Source of the DNA: Embleya sp040605455
Lineage (GTDB): Bacteria > Actinomycetota > Actinomycetes > Streptomycetales > Streptomycetaceae
DNA length: 64,000 bases
Direction: 5' to 3'
Assembly (NCBI RefSeq): GCF_040605455.1
Contig: NZ_JBEXCV010000003.1
Location: 70,923-134,922, forward strand
Part shown: positions 44,875 to 52,268 of the stretch, piece by piece
Layout of the letters: every line of letters begins with the position of its first letter
Position numbering within the stretch: position 1 is the stretch's first letter
Position numbers and translations under genes: made by a program
The notes under the pieces: generated by a model
What the model saw: the letters and a program-made list of their open reading frames with translations, nothing else
Databases searched by the model: none
What the model was told of the DNA's origin: nothing

Positions 44875-45491
44875 TTATCTCGGCTTTGCCTAGAAATCCT
44901 ACGCCAGACGGGACGCTTCTAATGCTCCCGGATACCGATTCTCCTGCGCCACTTCAGGCGGCTCTTAGCTCGTTTGTGCTCGATTTTGTTGCTCGACAGA
45001 AATTCAGCGGCACGCATCTGAAGTACTTTACCGCCTATCAGCTCCCCGTACCCAACCCAAGCAGTTTTAAAGAAAACCCGGGCTGGGATAGGGGAATCGA
45101 TATCGATGCATGGATTTCAGTCCGCGTACTGGAGCTTGTGTACGTTGATTATCGGATGTTCGGTTATGCTGCTCAGTATCGGGATGCCGGGCTTCCATTT
45201 CGCTGGTCCGAAACTCGTCGAGAGTTGATTCGGGCCGAACTCGATGCAGCATTCTTTCATATCTATGGGCTCGAGCGCGTTGACGTAGAGTACGTAATGG
45301 AATCATTCCCGATCATCAAGCGCAAGCAAGTCGCCGCAAATGGAGAGTACAAGACCGAGCGCTTGATTCTAGAGGCCTACGACGCCATGGCAAACGCCAT
45401 CGAGACTGGTGTGCCTTACAAAACGCCGCTGTGCCCACCTCCCGGCGAAGGCGCCCGTCATCCCGCACGGGTTTTCTCTCCAAAAAACTAG
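44829..45491 (+). CDS. C-terminal fragment of the adenine methyltransferase (after frameshift)
   Basis: A 220-aa piece continuing the methyltransferase in another frame: LGWRDICRSSDERTMIISALPRN, LMLPD, then SSFVLDFVARQKFSGTHLKYFTAYQLPVPNP, the usual C-terminal specificity and end region of PglX/Eco57I-type enzymes. A TTG at 44829 or ATG at 44871 could in theory start translation, but no good ribosome site is visible. The codon usage and AT-rich DNA differ from the upstream half. The stop overlaps the convergent DUF397 gene by 4 bp. Confidence 0.7.
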   Translation: MGWRDICRSSDERTMIISALPRNPTPDGTLLMLPDTDSPAPLQAALSSFVLDFVARQKFSGTHLKYFTAYQLPVPNPSSFKENPGWDRGIDIDAWISVRVLELVYVDYRMFGYAAQYRDAGLPFRWSETRRELIRAELDAAFFHIYGLERVDVEYVMESFPIIKRKQVAANGEYKTERLILEAYDAMANAIETGVPYKTPLCPPPGEGARHPARVFSPKN

Positions 45492-45703
45492 ACCCTGGTG
45501 GTCTGCCTGGTATTCAAGCTCCGGAGGAAAGAGTTCCATGTGGTCGAATCGAACTCAAGCTGATCGCCAGACGACACCTTGGAGTCCCGGACGCCTGTGA
45601 GCGGTTTCGAGCTGTTTAGGATGGCAGCCTCGACACAGTCGCTGCCCGATCCTCCACTGTGGCTGGACTTGATCCACTTGGTTTGAATACCGGTCTCCAT
45701 CAT
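45488..45703 (-). CDS. DUF397 protein
   Basis: A 71-aa protein with the DUF397 pattern: WIKSSHSGGSGSDCVEAAI (W-x-KSS-x-S...CVEVA) and VRDSK followed by a hydrophobic strand and W..F. In streptomycetes these small proteins pair with WhiJ-like XRE-DUF5753 regulators. Its ATG overlaps the stop of that regulator gene (ATGA), so they are coupled. Encoded in the low-GC patch. Confidence 0.85.
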   Translation of the reverse strand: MMETGIQTKWIKSSHSGGSGSDCVEAAILNSSKPLTGVRDSKVSSGDQLEFDSTTWNSFLRSLNTRQTTRV

Positions 45704-46575
45704 GCTGACCTCTTGTTCCCGTTGAGGGCGAAAAAATCTCGCACTTCTGTGATCATTTTAGTGGATTCTTCCGGGTTAATCGCCTGTGTAGTCAGGTGAT
45801 TGAAAACGGTCCTATGCCGTTCGAGATCAACGGATTTCTCAACATAGAGCGCTCCGACCCCTGCGAGACTACCAACATAAACGACATCCAAGCTCGGGTC
45901 CTGTCCCTTGATATAGATGAACCCGGTGGTATCTGCATAGGCGCCGGCCGCGAAGGGCAAAATTTGGATTGTGATATACGAGCGTTCAGAGCAGGTCAAA
46001 AGATGATCGAGTTGCCCTGCCATGGTTTCTGGGCGACCCACGGCCCGGCGAATGACTGCCTCGTCAAGCACGATTCGCAGATGCGGCGGGTTTTCTCGCT
46101 TGAGAATGTCTTGGCGCCGCATGCGGACTTCGACCATGCGGGCGAGCTGGTCCTCGGTTGCGTGCGTTTCAGTGGCGCGGTGCACGGCGTCGGCGTAGGC
46201 GCGTGTCTGTAGAAGGCCCGGTACGTAGGACGTTGCGAATGCGCACAACTCCAGCGCCTCGTCCTCCAACGTGAACAGTGGGGTCAGCCAGGCCGGGATC
46301 GCATCGGTGATGCCCTTCCACCAACCCTGAACCTTCGCGTCCTTGGCCAGAAGGACCGCAGCTTCGCACTCGGCATCGGTTGCGCCGTACGCGCGGCACA
46401 ACGCCTCCACGACGACCCACCTGACGGATCCGGTGTTGTTCTCGTAGCGGTTGACCGTCGCCCGTGAGTGGCCAACGGCTGCCCCGGCCTCCTCCAGAGT
46501 CAGACCCTTGCGATCTCTCAGTCGACGCAGTTCCGTTGCCAGTAGTCGGCGACGTGTGGTCGGTCCCAATGCCAT
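45700..46575 (-). CDS. XRE-family regulator with DUF5753 (WhiJ-like)
   Basis: A 291-aa protein. N-terminal HTH (LRRLRDRKGLTLEEAGAAVGHSRATVNRYENNTG, residues about 14-48), then DUF5753 (LCAFATSYVPGLLQTRAYADAV and ITIQILPFAAGAYADTTGFIYI). Such proteins control development or antibiotic production in Streptomyces together with a DUF397 partner. GGAGGAG precedes the ATG. The C-terminal half is in lower-GC DNA and the N-terminal half in normal GC. Divergent from a HATPase gene, giving the three-part module typical of WhiJ/abaA loci. Confidence 0.88.
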   Translation of the reverse strand: MALGPTTRRRLLATELRRLRDRKGLTLEEAGAAVGHSRATVNRYENNTGSVRWVVVEALCRAYGATDAECEAAVLLAKDAKVQGWWKGITDAIPAWLTPLFTLEDEALELCAFATSYVPGLLQTRAYADAVHRATETHATEDQLARMVEVRMRRQDILKRENPPHLRIVLDEAVIRRAVGRPETMAGQLDHLLTCSERSYITIQILPFAAGAYADTTGFIYIKGQDPSLDVVYVGSLAGVGALYVEKSVDLERHRTVFNHLTTQAINPEESTKMITEVRDFFALNGNKRSA

Positions 46576-46823
46576 GTCTCCTCCGGCCTTCGCGTGGTCA
46601 GTTTCCCGATCCAGGGGATCGAGGGCAACAAACGAGGCCTCAGTCCGGGCATGCACGCAAGTTCGATTTCGTGCGCATCTCAACATGAGATTCACATCTA
46701 CGGATGCACAGTGCCATACTCGTCTCATCCGTCACGCTTCGGGGGCCTTTGGACGCGGAGTGTGGTCGCTCTGAGCAGTCGATGGCAGCGCACGACGCGC
46801 GGGTGCCACGAAAGAAGGCGTAT

Positions 46824-47315
46824 ATGCCCATGGACTCGTTTCAGTGGAGGCCTGCCCTACTTGCGGGTGGAGGAGCAGCCACGAAACCGCCGACTCTCGG
46901 GGTTGGTTCGCCTCGAAGCCCCATCCGCCAGGTATGGCCCGTCGAGGCCGCGTCCCTCGGAGTAATCGCCGGGCTTGCGGCCGTACCACGAACCCGCCGA
47001 TTCGCTCGGCGCGCTTGCGAGGATTGGGGCATCGGTGGTGACCCACTCGATGCGCTCCAGTTGATCGTCACCGAGCTCGCGACCAACGCCGTGATGCACA
47101 GCGGCAGTCCGACCTACACGCTCATCCTCACGCGGACCGGCGACGCCGTCTGGGTCGAGGTGATCGACTGCGGTCGGTGGCGCGAAGAAGTCGACCGCTG
47201 CGAGCGCACCGCCGATGGCGGGCGCGGGTGGCGTCTCGTTCGTGAACTCGCGCAGCGGGCCGGGGTCGAGCGGGCGGCGGACGGCACCTGTGCCTGGGCG
47301 GAGGTGTTCACGTGA
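46824..47315 (+). CDS. ATP-binding anti-sigma-like (HATPase_c_2) protein
   Basis: A 163-aa GHKL-type ATPase. N box ELATNAVMHSG (about residue 90) and G box GGRGWRLVRELAQR (about 135), as in SpoIIAB/RsbW-like kinases. This type usually accompanies XRE-DUF397 modules in Streptomyces. The start at 46824 (MPMDSFQ) is a choice among several in-frame ATGs. Its stop overlaps the GTG of the next HTH gene by 4 bp. Confidence 0.82.
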   Translation: MPMDSFQWRPALLAGGGAATKPPTLGVGSPRSPIRQVWPVEAASLGVIAGLAAVPRTRRFARRACEDWGIGGDPLDALQLIVTELATNAVMHSGSPTYTLILTRTGDAVWVEVIDCGRWREEVDRCERTADGGRGWRLVRELAQRAGVERAADGTCAWAEVFT

Positions 47316-47803
47316 AGCCGCCCGCCAATCCACGCCTCGTGGCCGCACGCAACGCGCTCGGGCTGTACAGCCAAGAGCAGTTCGCCGAGCGGATCGGGGT
47401 GGACGTCCGGCAGGTGCGTCGCTGGGAGTCGGCCGATCCGCCTTGGCCGCGCCCTTACGGACGACAGCGGCTCGAAGCGTTCTTCGGGATGCCACTCGAT
47501 CGGCTCGGGTTCACTCCGCCATGGGCACGCGGCACGCCAACCGATCCCGAACAGGCCGGCATCCGGATCGCCGCGCGGTCCGTTGCGCTCCTCGCACACG
47601 CCCGCCGTGACCTGGCGGAATCAGTCCTCGGCGACGAACTGCCCTGGCTTGCGACGCTCCCGGAACCGCAGCGCATTGCCTGCGTTCACGAACTGCTCGA
47701 TGCCCTGGCCACCGGGCCCGCCGCCTTCCGCGAACACCTGGCCACCTGGCGGGCATTCGCCGTTCGGCTTCACGCGCACGTGCTCGGCGACGAGTTCGCC
47801 TGA
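47312..47803 (+). CDS. HTH (XRE-like) small regulator
   Basis: A 163-aa protein. Residues 8-55 form a helix-turn-helix (LVAARNALGLYSQEQFAERIGVDVRQVRRWESADPPWPRP). The rest is helical with no recognised domain. Coupled by a GTGA overlap to the HATPase gene upstream, so it probably acts with that module. Confidence 0.7.
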   Translation: MKPPANPRLVAARNALGLYSQEQFAERIGVDVRQVRRWESADPPWPRPYGRQRLEAFFGMPLDRLGFTPPWARGTPTDPEQAGIRIAARSVALLAHARRDLAESVLGDELPWLATLPEPQRIACVHELLDALATGPAAFREHLATWRAFAVRLHAHVLGDEFA

Positions 47804-48021
47804 ACGCGCCCCGCGCGGCCCACCCACAAGCGCGACCATGAAGCGCAGGCCCCGGTGACGGAGTGTCAAAAACCAACCCTCGCTCATTCGGGTGAAACTC
47901 GGCCAACGCCCACCAAACGCCGGTTACGGTTCGACTACAGAAAGCGGCGACCACCCTTGCCGGGGCGATCGCCGCAAAGTCAGACCGCCCCTGAACCGGG
48001 CGGCCGACCGAAAGGCAAGCC

Positions 48022-49008
48022 GTGAACCCGGCGCACCTCCCAGGGCAAGCATGCCCGAACCCTCCCCGGCCGACCAGCAATCCCCCCACGATTCCCCCAT
48101 ACGCGCGCCGAGCAGTCTGGCTACAGACCGTCCGCCGCGATCCGGAGATCGAGCGCACGCTGCTGTTCTTCGCGCTGCTGCTCTCTTCGTACGCCAACGC
48201 CGACGGGACCGGCATCCGAGTCACCCACGCGATGCTCGCGACCGACACCGGATTTCACCTCTCCACGGTCCGCCGCGCACTCGACGCCCTACAAAAGCGC
48301 GGCCTCCTGCTCCAACTCCACCGCGGCCACCGACTCGGCGACGGCCGCGCCGCCCTCAGCGAGTACACGCTGCTCATCCCCTCAACGGCTCATCCATACG
48401 AACCGCTGACCGACGGCTCAACCGCCCACCGAGATGAACACCTGAGCGTTCCGAGTCGCTCACCCACAAATCCCTCAACCGCTCACCACAGGGCCTCAAC
48501 GGTCCACCCGGATGAGCCGCTCCCTGTAGTTACCTCTATGGGGATGGGGGCAGGTTCTCCCCCCAGTCCCTCCTGGCCCGCACGCCGCACGCCCGACACC
48601 GCGTCGTTCCGGGCTGCCAAAGTCCTGGTCGAACAACTCCCCTCCGAATCCCACGAGTTCCTGCTGCCCGGCCTGCACCGCATCGCCCTCAAGCTCGCCG
48701 ACCGCACAGACCGCAGCACCCTCGTCCACGACCTGGCGGACACCATCCGCACACGCGGCCCCCTGACCGGCCCCGGTATCAGATCCCCGCTCGCCGTACT
48801 CCTGTACCGCCTGGACGAGGCGATCGACGTCCACCAAACCATGCGCGAGTCCTTCCGCCGCTCCCTCAGTGCAGACTCCGAGACGTCCTCGCCGGCGATT
48901 CCGGCCTGCGACTGCAAGGGCGGTTGGCGCGGCGAGGACCACGAAGGTCGCCCGATCGTGTGTACGCGCTGCAAACCGCGCTACGGCAACCGCGTGCCGC
49001 TGTTCTGA
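48022..49008 (+). CDS. HTH_36-like protein with C-terminal zinc knuckle
   Basis: A 328-aa protein. N-terminal winged helix of HTH_36/replication-initiator style (FFALLLSSYANADGTGIRVTHAMLATDTGFHLSTVRRALDALQKRGLL, about residues 48-97), a low-complexity Pro/Ser/His middle, and a C-terminal Cys-rich end CDCKGGWRGEDHEGRPIVCTRC. Proteins like this are common in actinobacterial integrative elements and plasmids. No partner replication genes or att sites were found, so this may be a remnant. The GTG start is uncertain; only a weak AAAGG lies upstream. Confidence 0.65.
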   Translation: MNPAHLPGQACPNPPRPTSNPPTIPPYARRAVWLQTVRRDPEIERTLLFFALLLSSYANADGTGIRVTHAMLATDTGFHLSTVRRALDALQKRGLLLQLHRGHRLGDGRAALSEYTLLIPSTAHPYEPLTDGSTAHRDEHLSVPSRSPTNPSTAHHRASTVHPDEPLPVVTSMGMGAGSPPSPSWPARRTPDTASFRAAKVLVEQLPSESHEFLLPGLHRIALKLADRTDRSTLVHDLADTIRTRGPLTGPGIRSPLAVLLYRLDEAIDVHQTMRESFRRSLSADSETSSPAIPACDCKGGWRGEDHEGRPIVCTRCKPRYGNRVPLF

Positions 49009-49175
49009 TCCGAGCCTTCTCCCAACGAGCCTGCCGGGTGGCGGAGTTCGGACGGCAGAGTCCCTGTCGGAGTCCGGTGCGAGCATTGACTTCCCGCGCT
49101 CCGGATCGTCCGGGCAGCCGCTACGGTGGCCACGACTCGTTTGGTTTGCGGGCCGAGACCGAGGGTGGATCACGC

Positions 49176-50987
49176 GTGAGCGCTGTGCAGGGTGACGTGG
49201 AAGCTCCGACCGAGGGAGCAAGGGAGCTGTCTCCACTGGGGCGGCGCATAGACCTTCTGACCCGCAGCATCGGGCGGAAACACTGGGTGGCGATCAACGA
49301 CGCCGCGCGCTTCCTGAACGTCAGCGAAGGAGCAGTGCTCGCGGAACTCGTGGACGGCGCGATCGACCACGGGCATCGCATCCTCTCCAAAGAGGGATAC
49401 CCGCTTCTTCCGATCGACCACGACGTCTTGCTGAAACTCTGGAAGCGGGACGGGATCACCGCAGCCGAAACCAAGCAGAGGAGGGTGAAGGGTGATACTC
49501 GGGACAAGGTCAAGGAAGCCGAATTGAGCGCGCTCATGCCGGCCGAGGAAGACGCCCACACCGGCCGCCGGGCCTGGTTCGTCAAGGGCTCCTCGGTCAA
49601 CGGACACAACGTCGTGCCGGATTGGCTCACCGACGGATTCGTGTCGCTGCCGGCGAGCAAGCTGCGGAGCCTGCCTCCCGGCGTGACACGCGACGAGGTC
49701 AAGGAAGCGATCGAGGAGGACTACGCGCACGTCTCCTACAACGCGCGCGACCAGCGGGTGACGGAGTATCACCTCTTCCTCAGCCGCATGCGTGAAGGCG
49801 ACCTCGTGCTCGCCCAGACGTCCGGCGACATCCACCTCGGCATCGTCACCGGGCCGCCCGGCTTTGTGTCCAGCGTGGACGGCCAGGCCAATCTGCGGCG
49901 TTCCGTCGAGTGGCGCACGCTCGACGAGCCGATCGACTACGTGGAACTGCCGCAAGAGGTCTCCGCGAGGCTGTCCACCCAACTGAGCATCGTCGACCTG
50001 ACCGAGTTCGTGGACGCGTTGGCCGAGCTGATCGGTGTCGGCTCGACGCCGACGACCGACGTCGCGCCCAAGGGCACGCGCGAGATGACCCTGCCTGCCG
50101 TGCCCGAGGAACTGGCGGCGGAGCTGTACCTGCCGCACGGCTGGCTTCAGGAATGCGTGGACCTGCTGCGCGACCGCCCACAATTGGTCTTCTACGGCCC
50201 GCCGGGCACGGGGAAGACCTTCATCGCCCAGGCCCTGGCCGAGCATCTCGCCGGTGCGGGTGTGGTCAAGCTCGTGCAGTTCCACCCGGCGTACTCCTAC
50301 GAAGACTTCTTCGAGGGCTACCGTCCGCGCGCCGGCAAGGACGGGCAGGTCGGATTCGAGCTGACCGCAGGGCCCTTCCGCAAGCTGGTGGACGCGGCGC
50401 GGGAGAACCCCGAACTGCCGCACGTCCTGATCATCGACGAGATCAACCGGGCCAACTTGGCGAAGGTCTTCGGCGAGCTCTACTTCCTCCTGGAATACCG
50501 GTCGCGCAACATCGACCTGATGTACTCCTCCGGCGACGACAAAGAGTTCACGCTGCCGAAGAACGTGCTGATCATAGGCACCATGAACACCGCCGACCGC
50601 TCCATCGCCCTGGTCGACGCGGCCATGCGGCGACGGTTCTCCTTCATGGCGCTGCACCCGACCCAGGACCCGGTCGACGGAGTACTCGACCAGTGGCTGG
50701 CGGCCCACGACTACCCACCGCACGCCGGCTTGCTGCTCGCCGAGTTGAATCGGCGGATCCAGGACCCGGACTTCGCGGTCGGGCCGTCCTACTTCATGCG
50801 CAAGGCGGTACACGAGGACGAGGGCGGCCTCGAACGCACCTGGCGACGCAACATCCTCCCGCTCCTCGAAGAGCACCACTACGGCGACGGCGTGGACATC
50901 GAGGCCGAATACGGCTTCGCGGTCGTGGCCGAGGCCGCCGGCCTGCCCGCCGCCGACGTGTCCCCGGGCGGATCGGACGACGTGTGA
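49176..50987 (+). CDS. McrB-like restriction AAA+ GTPase with EVE-like reader domain
   Basis: A 603-aa motor subunit of a type IV restriction system. Residues about 127-250 resemble an EVE/PUA-like modified-base reader (AWFVKGSSVNGHNVVPDWL...MREGDLVLAQTSGDIHLGIVTGPPGF...VEWRTL). AAA+ core: Walker A YGPPGTGKTFIAQ (about residue 340), Walker B VLIIDEINRANLAKVFGELYFLLE, and the McrB signature GTMNTADRSIALVD (about 468) and RRRFSF. GTG start preceded by GAGGGTGG. The stop overlaps the McrC gene (GTGA). Confidence 0.9.
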   Translation: MSAVQGDVEAPTEGARELSPLGRRIDLLTRSIGRKHWVAINDAARFLNVSEGAVLAELVDGAIDHGHRILSKEGYPLLPIDHDVLLKLWKRDGITAAETKQRRVKGDTRDKVKEAELSALMPAEEDAHTGRRAWFVKGSSVNGHNVVPDWLTDGFVSLPASKLRSLPPGVTRDEVKEAIEEDYAHVSYNARDQRVTEYHLFLSRMREGDLVLAQTSGDIHLGIVTGPPGFVSSVDGQANLRRSVEWRTLDEPIDYVELPQEVSARLSTQLSIVDLTEFVDALAELIGVGSTPTTDVAPKGTREMTLPAVPEELAAELYLPHGWLQECVDLLRDRPQLVFYGPPGTGKTFIAQALAEHLAGAGVVKLVQFHPAYSYEDFFEGYRPRAGKDGQVGFELTAGPFRKLVDAARENPELPHVLIIDEINRANLAKVFGELYFLLEYRSRNIDLMYSSGDDKEFTLPKNVLIIGTMNTADRSIALVDAAMRRRFSFMALHPTQDPVDGVLDQWLAAHDYPPHAGLLLAELNRRIQDPDFAVGPSYFMRKAVHEDEGGLERTWRRNILPLLEEHHYGDGVDIEAEYGFAVVAEAAGLPAADVSPGGSDDV

Positions 50988-52192
50988 CCACGATCCGCCT
51001 CGCCGAGCACGCCGTCCTGACCGACGTTGCACTCAGCGCCGCCGCGGCGCACGCGCTGCAAGCCTCCAAGGTCGTCACGCTAACCCCGACCCGGGCACCG
51101 GGACGATGGCAGGTGCGGGGCAAAGCCGTTGTCGGCGCGGCCTGGGTCGGCCCGCCGGGAGACGGCGTCGAGCTGTGGGTGACGCCCAAGGTCCCCGTGG
51201 ACAGATTGTTCTTCCTGCTCGGGTACAGCCGCGTCGGCATACAGTGGCGGGACCGGGTCGTGGACCTCGACGAACAGCCGGACCTGCTTTCGGCGGTCGC
51301 CGAAGCCTTCTCCCGGCAGGCCGACCGGGCGTTGCGTCAAGGGGTGCTCCAGGGCTACCACCAGGTCGAGGACGCGCTGCCGGTGCTGCGCGGTCGACTG
51401 CGCGAACGCGAACAGGTGCGCCGACGCCACGGGTTGATGGTGCCGCTGGAGGTGACCTACGACGAGTTCAGCGTGGACATCGCCGAGAACCGACTGATCC
51501 TGGCGGCGTCCCGGCGTCTGTTGCGGATGCCCGGCATATCTGCGTCGACACGTCATTCGCTCCAACGCACGCTGCTGCGCCTGAGCGGCGTCGAGGCGCC
51601 GGCGGACGGACAACCCTTGCCTCGATGGCAGCCGTCGCGGCTCAACGGTCGCTATCACGTGGCCTTGCCGCTCGCCGAACTCGTGCTGCGTGGCGGGTCG
51701 TTCGATCTCAGGGCCGGCAGCGTCCGGGTGGAAGGCTTCCTGGTCGACATGAACAAGGCGTTCGAGGACTTCGTGGTCCGCGCGTTGCAGGACGCGCTTC
51801 GACCGTACGGCGGCCGGTGTGTGATGCCCGCGAAGCACGATCTCGACGTGGAGAAGTCGGTGAAACTGGAACCGGACCTCGTCTGGTACCGCCCCGACGG
51901 CACACCGGGGGCCGTCGTGGACGCGAAGTACAAGGCCGAGAAGAACAAGAAGTTCCCGAATGCCGACGCCTACCAGATGCTCGCCTACTGCACCGCCCTC
52001 GGCCTGCCGCGCGGCCACCTGATCTATGCCGCCGGAGGTGACGCGCCGCCCGAACGCACCATCCGTCGCACCGGGATGAAGCTGCTCCGGCACGTTCTGC
52101 CGCTCGACCGGTCACCCGGGGAGGTCCTCGCCGCCGTCGCCGAGCTTGCCGACCTGATCGCCGGACCTCCCGCTCACGTACCGAACGGTTGA
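50984..52192 (+). CDS. mcrC: McrC-like nuclease subunit
   Basis: A 402-aa partner of McrB. N-terminal McrC domain (LHW-like core: LWVTPKVPVDRLFFLLGYSRVG, VTYDEFSVDIAENRLILAASRRLL) and a C-terminal PD-(D/E)XK nuclease: LEPDLVWYRPDGTPGAVVDAKYKAEKNKK, with the Asp and DxK catalytic residues. It should cleave DNA when McrB translocates on modified sequence. Coupled by a GTGA overlap to mcrB. Confidence 0.92.
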   Translation: MTTIRLAEHAVLTDVALSAAAAHALQASKVVTLTPTRAPGRWQVRGKAVVGAAWVGPPGDGVELWVTPKVPVDRLFFLLGYSRVGIQWRDRVVDLDEQPDLLSAVAEAFSRQADRALRQGVLQGYHQVEDALPVLRGRLREREQVRRRHGLMVPLEVTYDEFSVDIAENRLILAASRRLLRMPGISASTRHSLQRTLLRLSGVEAPADGQPLPRWQPSRLNGRYHVALPLAELVLRGGSFDLRAGSVRVEGFLVDMNKAFEDFVVRALQDALRPYGGRCVMPAKHDLDVEKSVKLEPDLVWYRPDGTPGAVVDAKYKAEKNKKFPNADAYQMLAYCTALGLPRGHLIYAAGGDAPPERTIRRTGMKLLRHVLPLDRSPGEVLAAVAELADLIAGPPAHVPNG

Positions 52193-52268
52193 CCGCGCGT
52201 CGTCGCCATCGCGTAATGTCCCGCAGCAAAGGCGTGCAAGGGGCGGGCGGCACAGGGGGGTTCCCGAC

